The notes under the pieces were generated by a model. That model was not told where the DNA came from and searched no databases. It worked only from the letters and a program-made list of their open reading frames with translations. DNA of 7,747 nt from Gammaproteobacteria bacterium (GTDB taxonomy: Bacteria; Pseudomonadota; Gammaproteobacteria; SZUA-152), in NCBI GenBank assembly GCA_030599435.1, contig JAUVNZ010000067.1, forward strand, positions 1 through 7,747. The letters run 5' to 3'. Below are positions 1 to 5,557 of this stretch, in pieces. The position numbers and the translations under genes were made by a program. Positions within the stretch are counted from its first letter, which is position 1. Every line of letters begins with the position of its first letter.

Positions 1-345
1 ATTAGCAAACAAAAAGTTTTCATTGCATCTTTGGCAATACTGTTTGCACTGCTAATCTGCCTTCCTGTGATGGCAAGTGATGATGACCACGAAGACGCCG
101 ACCACGAAGATGTCGACCACGAAACAGCACGCCGGCTTCAACAGGCCGGCGCCATCCTGCCCCTGGAAACCATTATTGAAAAAGCACAGGTCATCCATCC
201 CGGACGCATTCTGGAAGTAGAACTGGAAATAAAACGTGGTCAGTATCAATATGAAATTGAAATAATTGATGAAAGCGGCCATGTGTGGGAAATGAGGTTC
301 GATACACAAACAGGCCAACTACTGAAACAGGAACTGGAAGACTAA
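1..345 (+). CDS. Exported PepSY-domain protein, 5' end outside the window
   Basis: The reading frame is open from base 1 to the TAA at 343-345, so the true start is probably upstream. The first in-window candidate (TTG at 31) has no clear ribosome site and would cut a hydrophobic segment. Reading from base 1, a KQK stretch is followed by a hydrophobic core (FIASLAILFALLICL) and PVMAS, a plausible signal peptide with cleavage near MAS. The mature part begins with an Asp/His/Glu-rich stretch (DDDHEDADHEDVDHE) and then shows a PepSY pattern: an Ala/Leu-rich helix, PGRILEVELE, YEIEIID, then W-x-M-RFDTQTGQLL. Single PepSY domains are commonly encoded beside two-component systems in proteobacteria and act in the periplasm as inhibitory or ligand-binding modules. 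The acidic His run could bind metal ions; that is inference. The gene ends 2 nt before the response regulator, so the two are co-transcribed. Confidence 0.8.
   Translation: MSKQKVFIASLAILFALLICLPVMASDDDHEDADHEDVDHETARRLQQAGAILPLETIIEKAQVIHPGRILEVELEIKRGQYQYEIEIIDESGHVWEMRFDTQTGQLLKQELED
85..123 (+). repeat. 15-nt in-frame tandem repeat (about 2.6 copies) in the PepSY gene
   Basis: The 9-mer GACCACGAA begins at 85, 100 and 115, exactly 15 nt apart. The first two copies share more (GACCACGAAGA) than the third. The repeat encodes D-H-E-D-x units and makes up the acidic, His-rich N-terminus of the mature protein. A repeat of this kind can vary in copy number by slippage without breaking the frame. 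Confidence 0.7.
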
Positions 346-347
346 CC

Positions 348-1010
348 ATGCGTCTGTTACTCGTCGAAGATGATGATGTACTACGTCAGGATCTTAAACA
401 TGACCTGGTAAAAGCAGGTTATGCGGTAGATGAAGCCAACAATGGTGTGGATGGTGAATTCATGGGAAAGGTCGAACCCTACGATGCCATTATTCTGGAT
501 CTAGGCCTACCCCAACGGCCCGGCCTGGAAGTTTTAGGCAACTGGCGTGCCCAGGGAAACAAAATACCGGTCATCATTCTTACTGCACGAAATGCCTGGC
601 ATGAGCGGGTAGACGGCTTCAAGGCTGGTGCCGATGACTATCTCGGCAAACCCTTTCACCCGGAAGAACTCACTGCCCGTCTCAGCGCCCTCATTAAACG
701 GAGCAAACAACAAGTCGGCAGCCTCATACTCAGTGGCTTGGCCCTGGATGAAGAACGGCAGATGGTTACTACAAGCGATGGCACAACACTGGAACTTACT
801 GGCACTGAATTCCGGCTGCTACGTTATTTCATGTTACACCCTGGCAGGATACTGTCTAAATCTACTCTCACTGAACACGTCTATGACTATGATTCCGACA
901 AGGACAGCAATGTCATTGAAGTTTATGTCAAACGCCTACGACAAAAACTCGGTAAAGAATTTATTCAAACTCGCCGAGGACAAGGATATATATTTATGGA
1001 GACAGACTAG
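348..1010 (+). CDS. OmpR/PhoP-family DNA-binding response regulator
   Basis: 220 residues from the ATG at 348, close to the 223 of E. coli PhoP. A GTG at 285 would add 21 residues overlapping the PepSY gene and is unlikely, because the receiver domain starts directly at MRLLLVEDD. The receiver domain (about 1-115) has the acidic pair D9/D10 within VEDDD, the phosphoacceptor D51 in IILDLGLP, T79 in ILTAR and K101 in GKPF. A winged-helix trans_reg_C domain (about 125-218) contains LTGTEFRLLRYFMLHPGRI, the recognition-helix region VIEVYVKRLRQKLG and the terminal wing TRRGQGY. When phosphorylated by the partner kinase encoded next, it should bind direct-repeat operators and control transcription. 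The stop codon shares one base with the kinase start, indicating translational coupling. Family assignment is firm; the regulon and signal cannot be read from the sequence. Confidence 0.95.
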   Translation: MRLLLVEDDDVLRQDLKHDLVKAGYAVDEANNGVDGEFMGKVEPYDAIILDLGLPQRPGLEVLGNWRAQGNKIPVIILTARNAWHERVDGFKAGADDYLGKPFHPEELTARLSALIKRSKQQVGSLILSGLALDEERQMVTTSDGTTLELTGTEFRLLRYFMLHPGRILSKSTLTEHVYDYDSDKDSNVIEVYVKRLRQKLGKEFIQTRRGQGYIFMETD

Positions 1011-2332
1011 TGCGTTCCATTCAGTCTCGCTTAAGCCTTGGTCTATTGATTAGTCTGGTTGCCATCTTTACCATTCAATGGCTGCTTGTGAATCAAGCGG
1101 TACGCGTACTGGCAGAGCACTATATTAGTGAACGACTCATGCATGATGCCGAAGCATTGCTTGGATCTGTCGATATCGATCCGCAGGGACAATACTTTCT
1201 CAACCATACGTCCATTAACCCTATTTTTAGGCGTCCCTTTTCAGGTCACTATTACCGTATCAACATTGATGGACAAACCCATCGTTCACGTTCACTTTGG
1301 GATCAGGAGTTAAGTATCCCAGACACCGATATATCGAGCACCGTGAAATCTTTTATTCCCGGCCCCCAGAAAAAAACCTTGCTGCTTTTGTCAAAACAAT
1401 TTTACAAAAAAGATAAAGCTATCCAGATTGCCGTGGCAGAGGATTTTAGCCCTGTTGAGACCGATCTACGAAAATTCCAAATAGGTTACGCTTTGAGTTC
1501 TCTGTTAGCACTTGGCCTGCTTATCGGTGTACAAGCTTTTTTAATTCGAAAAAATTTTACACCCCTCAATAAAACGCGCCAGGACTTAAATCTTCTTGAG
1601 CAAGGTAAAATAGAAGCCCTCAATGAAAATGTCCCTGGCGAAATATCACCCCTGGTAAAAGAACTCAATCGTCTATTGAAAAATCTGCGCCAACGTCTAC
1701 AGCGTTCACGCAATGCCCTGGGTAACCTCACACACGCCATGAAGACACCACTAACCCATTTACAACAAATAGGACACCGAGATGAACTCAATGACATTCC
1801 TGAAATTAGGGATCGTCTGTTAGCCCAAGCAACGCAACTGCAGCATCTTATTGAGCGCGAGTTAACAAGGGCACGCCTCGCTGGTCATGGCATCCCTGGA
1901 CAGCACCTGAATGCTTCAGCAGAAATAAAACCTCTGATCGAAAGCCTTACGGTCATCTACCAACAAAAACAACTGGATATTCAATCCAGGCTGGAACTTA
2001 CACGGGATCTGACCATGGATCGGGAAGATTTCCTCGAACTCATGGGTAATTTGCTGGACAACGCCTGCAAGTGGGCTGTTCACAGGATTGAACTTCTCAT
2101 AAGTGACAATGATGGTTTGCAAATAAAAATTGAGGATGATGGACCAGGCTGTGCCGAACATGAGCTGGAAAAATTGACTCAGCGTGGACTACGTATCGAT
2201 GAAGAAACATCCGGTCACGGTTTGGGGCTAGCTATAGTGCAAGACATTATTGATAGCTACCAGGGAAACATTCACTTCGATCGCTCACCCAGTCTGGGTG
2301 GTTTGCGAGTTCAGATAAAACTCGACGCATAA
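1010..2332 (+). CDS. PhoQ-like sensor histidine kinase
   Basis: 440 residues from a GTG that overlaps the regulator's TAG by one base. Layout: transmembrane segment 1 (about 9-27), a periplasmic sensor region of about 125 residues (about 30-155), transmembrane segment 2 (about 158-178), a HAMP-like linker (about 180-232), the dimerisation/phosphoacceptor helix with H242 in NLTHAMKTPLTHLQ, then an HATPase_c domain. The ATPase domain has the N box GNLLDNACKWA (about 346-356), the G1 box EDDGPGC (375-381) and the G2 box SGHGLGLAIV (401-410). The H box (THxxKTPL) and N box resemble PhoQ, where the equivalent segments read close to LTHSLKTPL and LDNACKY. It is an inner-membrane autokinase that should phosphorylate D51 of the preceding regulator. 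The periplasmic domain has no obvious acidic Mg2+-binding patch, so a Mg2+ signal should not be assumed. Confidence 0.93.
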   Translation: MRSIQSRLSLGLLISLVAIFTIQWLLVNQAVRVLAEHYISERLMHDAEALLGSVDIDPQGQYFLNHTSINPIFRRPFSGHYYRINIDGQTHRSRSLWDQELSIPDTDISSTVKSFIPGPQKKTLLLLSKQFYKKDKAIQIAVAEDFSPVETDLRKFQIGYALSSLLALGLLIGVQAFLIRKNFTPLNKTRQDLNLLEQGKIEALNENVPGEISPLVKELNRLLKNLRQRLQRSRNALGNLTHAMKTPLTHLQQIGHRDELNDIPEIRDRLLAQATQLQHLIERELTRARLAGHGIPGQHLNASAEIKPLIESLTVIYQQKQLDIQSRLELTRDLTMDREDFLELMGNLLDNACKWAVHRIELLISDNDGLQIKIEDDGPGCAEHELEKLTQRGLRIDEETSGHGLGLAIVQDIIDSYQGNIHFDRSPSLGGLRVQIKLDA

Positions 2333-2369
2333 CCAACTTTCCAGCTACGAAAAAAGTACAAATTAAGTC

Positions 2370-2444
2370 GGCGGTTTTTCGAACCGCCGCTGTCTAAAAT
2401 CGAGGAGCAGAAAGGATGTAAGTTATTGAAAAATATGGCGGAGA
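2370..2444. repeat. 75-bp tRNA-Ser flank repeat, left copy
   Basis: Aligns without gaps to 6919-6993 (constant offset 4549) with 59 of 75 bases identical. The last 20 bases, ending in ATATGGCGGAGA, are identical. The right-hand part contains the 3' terminus of the tRNA-Ser on the - strand (CCA plus acceptor strand, read as TGGCGGAGA on +). The left-hand part, 2370-2391, resembles the tRNA anticodon arm: it ends in ACCGCCGCT and forms a perfect GGCGGTT/AACCGCC hairpin with loop TTTCG. There is no T-tract after this hairpin, so it is not a convincing terminator for the kinase gene, although it could protect the mRNA 3' end. Confidence 0.75.
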
Positions 2445-2539
2445 CTAGCCCAGGGATGGGCGTAGTTACGACTCCATGGACGGAGGAGGTAGAATCGCGC
2501 CGGGAGCAGCGATCGAGAGTAATGCAGGACGCAATTACC
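2445..2539. repeat. 95-bp hairpin-bearing insert inside the left tRNA-Ser fragment
   Basis: This segment separates the tRNA 3'-terminal sequence (ending 2444) from the rest of the tRNA 3' half (starting 2540). It contains small palindromes. ACTA-GCCCA/TGGGC-TAGT (2444-2466, one bulged G) surrounds a GGGA loop. TCCATGGA lies at 2473-2480. GTAATGC/GCA-A-TTAC surrounds AGGAC near 2519-2538. The CA-GGGA-TG core matches the CA-TGGA-TG hairpins in the inserts at 6999-7048 and 7370-7421, so the inserts appear to be one repeat family. Confidence 0.6.
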
Positions 2540-2588
2540 GAGCGAGGGATTCGAACCCCCGGACGGTTGCCCGTCAACGGTTTTCAAG
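2540..2588 (-). pseudogene. tRNA-Ser(UGA) 3'-half fragment, possible att site
   Basis: Exactly identical over 49 bases to 7129-7177 of the intact tRNA-Ser. It covers part of the acceptor 3' strand, the T arm, the long variable arm and the anticodon 3' side, and stops in the anticodon loop. Homology ends at 2589 (C instead of A, then unrelated sequence). A 3' tRNA fragment that begins in the anticodon region is the classic form of a tyrosine-recombinase attachment site duplicated by integration. It lacks a 5' half and cannot make a tRNA. Confidence 0.85.
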
Positions 2589-2686
2589 CCCGTTTAGAGT
2601 ACATTGTTTTATAAGAGCTTTTTTCTTAAGTGTCTGAAAACTTTAGCACTTAACGTCACTCTGGATCACATTGAATCATGCAATGT

Positions 2687-2725
2687 AACGTTCAATCTGT
2701 CCCAAATTTGTCCCAAAAACGTTCA
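2687..2725. other. Paired direct repeats resembling integrase arm-type sites
   Basis: TGTCCCAAA occurs at 2698-2706 and 2709-2717, 11 bp apart (about one helical turn). The pair is bracketed by AACGTTCA at 2687-2694 and 2718-2725. Just upstream, CATTG/CAATG (2669-2685) forms an inverted repeat. The repeats lie about 110 bp inside the tRNA fragment at 2540-2588, on the side that would be element DNA. Short direct repeats at this distance are typical of the arm sites bound by tRNA-targeting integrases. No integrase gene is adjacent, so the function is inferred. Apart from these repeats, nothing recognisable lies in 2589-2777. Confidence 0.4.
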
Positions 2726-2777
2726 TTATTTAGTCGTAAATGAATCATATGAGAGGGCTGAACCTTCAATTGAGAAC

Positions 2778-2912
2778 TTATTCAGATTTGAGCGAGTCTT
2801 CTGGTGCTTTATGTGACAATTTAAAAAAGAGATCAATATAGGGTTCGTTCCTGATCATTGGCGACCGTTGTTCATCGAAACCGATAATTTTAATATCACT
2901 AATACCTTTCAC
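2778..2912 (-). pseudogene. Short or truncated unidentified coding sequence (44 residues)
   Basis: On the - strand, AGGAG lies 8 nt before a GTG at 2912-2910. The frame then encodes 44 residues, beginning MKGISDIKIIGFDEQRSP and continuing through NEPYIDLFFKLSHKAPEDS to a TAA at 2780-2778. The composition (alternating charged and hydrophobic residues, no low-complexity runs) and the well-placed ribosome site look like a real gene start. In the +1 frame, reading continues past the stop as NLNKFSIEGSALSYDSFTTK to a TAA near 2718. This suggests that a single frameshift or small deletion truncated a protein of roughly 60 or more residues. I do not recognise the family with certainty. Its position next to the possible att/arm sites fits erosion at an element boundary. 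Confidence 0.45.
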
Positions 2913-2930
2913 TGTGATTTCTCCTATGCA

Positions 2931-2949
2931 CACCCGTAATAGACGGGTG
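2931..2949. terminator. Weak hairpin between the truncated gene and the RRM gene
   Basis: CACCCG (2931-2936) pairs with CGGGTG (2944-2949) around a 7-nt loop. The + side is followed by CTTATTTATAG, and the - side has no T-run. It could end transcripts of the RRM gene on the - strand only weakly. It also lies close upstream of the ribosome site of the 2912 gene. Confidence 0.25.
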
Positions 2950-3001
2950 CTTATTTATAGAGCTCGGTCCTGAAAACTGGATTTTGGCGCTGAATCGATA
3001 A

Positions 3002-3262
3002 CTAACGCCGTCGTCCTCCCTTCTTGGGTGACTCAAAACTAATTTTCATTGGTCTACCATTAAAGTCCTTGCCGTTCAAACCGGCAATAGCAGCACGGGC
3101 CTCATGACCTTCCATTTCAGCAAAACCAAATCCTTTGCACTGGCCCGAAAAAACATCGGTCACCAGTTTGGTTGATCGCACGATGCCAAACCCGGACAAC
3201 ACTGCCTGAAGATCTTCCTCGCGGGTACTAGCCGGTAAATTGCCAATAAACAGTTTTTTCAA
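3002..3262 (-). CDS. Small RNA-binding protein with a single RRM
   Basis: 86 residues from a TTG at 3262-3260, preceded by GAGGGAAG about 4-5 nt upstream. The product begins (M)KKLFIGNLP, exactly where RRM proteins normally start. An earlier in-frame TTG (3310) is rejected because it lies in the T-tract of the preceding terminator. One RRM fills the protein: RNP2 LFIGNL (residues 4-9) and RNP1 KGFGFAEM (43-50), then NGRPMKISF and a basic tail KKGGRRR. Small solitary RRM proteins of this kind occur in proteobacteria and cyanobacteria and bind single-stranded RNA, often being induced in the cold. It lies directly downstream of a cold-shock gene on the same strand, behind a strong terminator, so it may be expressed by read-through or from its own promoter. 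The function in RNA metabolism is a family-level inference. Confidence 0.9.
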   Translation of the reverse strand: MKKLFIGNLPASTREEDLQAVLSGFGIVRSTKLVTDVFSGQCKGFGFAEMEGHEARAAIAGLNGKDFNGRPMKISFESPKKGGRRR

Positions 3263-3307
3263 TTCACTTCCCTCTTGGATACGGTAACCGTTGAAAAAAA
3301 TAATAAA

Positions 3308-3337
3308 CAAAAAAAGAACCCCGCATAGGCGGGGTTC
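3308..3337 (-). terminator. Rho-independent terminator after the cold-shock gene
   Basis: A 9-bp perfect stem, GAACCCCGC (3316-3324) with GCGGGGTTC (3329-3337), has an ATAG loop (CTAT on the - strand). On the - strand it is followed by a run of T (the A-run at about 3309-3315 on +). It lies about 30 nt after the cold-shock stop codon and about 45 nt before the RRM start, so it should end most cold-shock transcripts. Confidence 0.92.
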
Positions 3338-3366
3338 TCTGTATCAGTTAAGCGATGAGGAGTGAC

Positions 3367-3570
3367 TTAAGCAGCACTTACATTGCTCGCCTGTAGTCCC
3401 TTGGGACCGTTTTCTACCTCAAAAGTGACTGATTGACCTTCTGTGAGGGTTTTGAAACCAGAGCCCTGAATTGCGTTGAAATGAACAAATACATCATCAC
3501 CGCCATCACTTTGAGAAATAAAACCGAAACCTTTCGATTCGTTAAACCACTTTACAGTACCTGTAGTCAT
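3367..3570 (-). CDS. CspA-family cold-shock protein
   Basis: 67 residues from the ATG at 3570-3568, the usual length for the family. AAGG lies about 8 nt upstream. It is a single cold-shock (OB-fold) domain with [16 protein letters not shown] at the N-terminus (RNP1 K13-GFGFI) and VFVHF at 27-31 (RNP2), and the typical ending [14 protein letters not shown]. CspA-type proteins are cytoplasmic, bind single-stranded nucleic acid and act as RNA chaperones that melt mRNA structure, especially in the cold. The AT-rich leader upstream on the - strand could hold the long 5' UTR common in this family, but no cold-box was identified. Whether this copy is cold-inducible cannot be told, since many paralogues are constitutive. 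Confidence 0.95.
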   Translation of the reverse strand: MTTGTVKWFNESKGFGFISQSDGGDDVFVHFNAIQGSGFKTLTEGQSVTFEVENGPKGLQASNVSAA

Positions 3571-4144
3571 AATTTTTACCTTAAATAAATTAAATAATTA
3601 GATTGTTGCGTACAGGTAATGAAACGAGGAAATAACTGGGGAAACACGAAGGGAACAACCAAGAAGCGCCTATCACATAATCTGTAGCTGGGCGTACTAT
3701 AGGCCACTATTCCTGATATAGCGAGCACTGTAATCAATATTTTGTAAATATAGATGGGAACTTACCTTAGAAAGTATTGCCGTTAATCATAAAGAATCAG
3801 GGGTTCCCCCTTTAATAAACCCTTTATGCTGCCAGGATGTGTTACCATTGTCGTTTACATTCTCCATGTTTACGTGACGCATTCCTGTCTGTATCTCTTC
3901 GTGGGTTTTATAGGTAAGAACGCCACGGAAGACCATTTCTCCCCCCTCCACTGCTTCACTTCAATGGCATGGGAAGATCCTGATAGTTGATAGATTTACG
4001 ACTCATATCCATGCACGCCTTAATGTCTGGCTTAAGCCTAACTATTGTAATGAGCCTCGAATATAAGAATGAACTGACAAAACAACATCAATACTTTGGC
4101 AGGACTCCCTCAATTAAACGTCTAAAACACATGAGGCAAGATTA
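3571..4144. other. Long gene-poor stretch upstream of the cold-shock gene
   Basis: This stretch of about 570 nt has no convincing gene. The first 100-150 nt next to the cold-shock start are AT-rich and probably hold its leader and promoter on the - strand. I could not fix a promoter: TATAGT- and TATATC-like boxes are present near 3695-3722 without a good -35. A short open frame on the - strand (3787-3936) is listed separately. The rest shows no RNA gene, repeat or domain that I recognise. Confidence 0.5.
3787..3936 (-). CDS. Possible 49-residue small protein, unrecognised
   Basis: An ATG at 3936-3934 is preceded by a strong purine-rich ribosome site (GGAGG about 8 nt upstream). The frame runs to a TGA at 3789-3787. 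The product begins MVFRGVLTYKTHEEIQTG and ends WQHKGFIKGGTPDSL. There is no signal peptide, membrane segment or known motif. A frame of this length arises easily by chance, so the good ribosome site is the main support. It is convergent with nothing and lies alone upstream of the cold-shock gene. Confidence 0.25.
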   Translation of the reverse strand: MVFRGVLTYKTHEEIQTGMRHVNMENVNDNGNTSWQHKGFIKGGTPDSL

Positions 4145-4405
4145 GTGGACATAACATACAACGATGAATGGAGCGAATCAGAATTCATTATTGAATGCAT
4201 TGAGAAATGCGATCCTCCAAAGGATATGACGGGTAATGATTGGTATCGATACATCGTTAGGCAGAATAAGAGAAAAATTACCGGATTTAAAACTGGAACC
4301 CTGAAAAATGTCACTGAACATGTTGAGAGCTTTACGGAAGGCCTTAACGAGCGATCTATCGGTGGAGTCTCACCTAATGCACATTCTACACGCGGTAAAA
4401 AATAG
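4145..4405 (+). CDS. Small conserved-looking hypothetical protein
   Basis: 86 residues from a GTG at 4145 with GAGG 8 nt upstream. An ATG at 4131 stops after four codons and is not used. The protein is hydrophilic and has no signal peptide. The middle reads DWYRYIVRQNKRKITGFKTG followed by TLKNVTEHVESFTEGLNER. That pattern, a short beta hairpin around a Gly and then an amphipathic helix ending LNER, resembles small uncharacterised gammaproteobacterial proteins; this is a recollection, not a search result. The last 15 residues (GGVSPNAHSTRGKK) look disordered. It lies 89 nt upstream of the ATP-grasp gene, with a possible terminator between them, so the two may be separate transcripts. No function is proposed. 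Confidence 0.65.
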   Translation: MDITYNDEWSESEFIIECIEKCDPPKDMTGNDWYRYIVRQNKRKITGFKTGTLKNVTEHVESFTEGLNERSIGGVSPNAHSTRGKK

Positions 4406-4428
4406 TTGGTTCCCAATCATGCGCCCCT

Positions 4429-4450
4429 AAATACCAATGTCTGGTATTTT
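4429..4450 (+). terminator. Perfect small palindrome, weak terminator or operator
   Basis: AAATACCA (4429-4436) and TGGTATTT (4442-4449) form an 8-bp perfect stem with a 5-nt loop, ending in TTTTG. It lies 23 nt after the stop of the small hypothetical gene and about 45 nt before the ATP-grasp start. The AT-rich stem and short T-run make a weak terminator. A dimeric repressor site ahead of the ATP-grasp/asparaginase operon is an equal alternative. Confidence 0.4.
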
Positions 4451-4494
4451 GTTGGCCCTTCAACATAATTAAAATTTCCTTAGGTAACCCCCTC

Positions 4495-5529
4495 TTGCAT
4501 ATAGAAATAATCACCACACCCAATGAAGCGTTAAAAGAGAGTGGATTTGGAACAATAAAAGCCTGTAAAAGCGTTTTAGACACCATTAAACGGATGGGTT
4601 TCAATGCCTCGCTAAGTATTTGCAAAACGAAAAATGATTTAGATGACATCATCAAAAGAAAGCCTGAACTGGTCATCTTAGCGGTGAAATATATTCCTGC
4701 CATCAATAACGATAAAACCTGCGGAGATGACATTTGGCTGTCTGATTACTTTGCCAGCCATGGTATTAATTTCACAGGCTCATCAAGACAAACACTAAAA
4801 TTTGATTCCAATAAAGTGCTTGCCAAAATGCATCTAAAAAACAAAGGTATTAAGACCGCTAATTATTTTATTGCCACGCCTGGCCAGTATAAAGCCGAAA
4901 GTGAATTACCCGTCACGTTCCCACTGTTTTTAAAACCATTGGATGCGGCAAATGGTAACGGGATTGACGATTTATCCTATGTAAATAACTTTACAGAGTA
5001 CGAAAGAAAAATCGTATCGTTATATGAAACTTACAATCAACCAATATTGGTAGAGGAATACCTGGATGGTCGTGAGTTTACCGTTTCTGTTATCAATACA
5101 TCCGATGAAAAACTTATCGTATCCGCGGTTGAAGTTATACCACCAACATCAACTCATGGGCTAAGAATTTTGGGCGCACAGGCGAAAAAAGATAATTCTG
5201 AAAAACTCATCGAAATTGTCGATGATGAAGTCGCAAACAAAGTCACAACACTCGCTATTGATGCGTTTAATGCCTTGGGCGCTAGAGATTTTGGGCGCAT
5301 TGATATTAAAACCGATAATCACGGAGAATGCTTTTTCATGGAAGCAAATCTGGTACCCGGCATGACCTTTGGCTCCAGTTATTTTCCTAAAGCTTGTGAA
5401 ATAGCGCATGAGTTTGCATACGATAAAGTGGTCGAGCTACTATTAGCCGGAGGACTTGCAAGAGCTTCCTCAACCATTCCCCCTAATATTAACCCCGATA
5501 CAGATGGCAAGTTCGTCGCTGCTATATAA
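4495..5529 (+). CDS. D-alanine-D-alanine-ligase-like ATP-grasp enzyme
   Basis: 344 residues from a TTG at 4495. The frame is open upstream to 4399 without ATG or GTG, and MHIEIITTPNEALKESGFG is the natural N-terminus (beta strand, then a turn), although the ribosome site is weak (TTAGG about 10 nt upstream). It has the ATP-grasp layout of D-Ala-D-Ala ligases: an N-terminal alpha/beta domain (about 1-100), FDSNKVLAKMHLKNKGI (103-119), ATP-binding FPLFLKPLDAANGNGI (142-157, K147), VEEYLDGREFTV (186-197), and the C-terminal metal site GRIDI (267-271) with FMEANLVPGMT (281-291, E283 and N285). Such enzymes activate a carboxylate as an acyl-phosphate and join it to an amine. The omega-loop region around 222-240 does not look like a true Ddl (no FYDYEAKY-like motif), so the substrate is probably not D-Ala-D-Ala. 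The asparaginase-family gene follows 28 nt later. Confidence 0.85.
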   Translation: MHIEIITTPNEALKESGFGTIKACKSVLDTIKRMGFNASLSICKTKNDLDDIIKRKPELVILAVKYIPAINNDKTCGDDIWLSDYFASHGINFTGSSRQTLKFDSNKVLAKMHLKNKGIKTANYFIATPGQYKAESELPVTFPLFLKPLDAANGNGIDDLSYVNNFTEYERKIVSLYETYNQPILVEEYLDGREFTVSVINTSDEKLIVSAVEVIPPTSTHGLRILGAQAKKDNSEKLIEIVDDEVANKVTTLAIDAFNALGARDFGRIDIKTDNHGECFFMEANLVPGMTFGSSYFPKACEIAHEFAYDKVVELLLAGGLARASSTIPPNINPDTDGKFVAAI

Positions 5530-5557
5530 AGAATGAATATCGAGGAGTTCCAGCAGC

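Noticed and set aside
285..347. Upstream GTG start for the response regulator
   Set aside because: It would add 21 residues unlike the family, overlapping the PepSY gene. The ATG at 348 starts exactly at the receiver domain.
628..1053. 141-codon frame inside the response regulator gene
   Set aside because: It overlaps a well-supported OmpR-family gene in another frame and shows no domain of its own.
2604..2816. 70-codon frame on + downstream of the tRNA fragment
   Set aside because: No ribosome site and Cys/Phe-rich, unlikely composition. It overlaps the arm-type repeats and the better-supported reading frame on the opposite strand.
4399..4494. N-terminal extension of the ATP-grasp protein
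   Set aside because: The frame is open upstream but has no ATG or GTG, crosses the palindrome at 4429-4450, and encodes a sequence unlike the family N-terminus.
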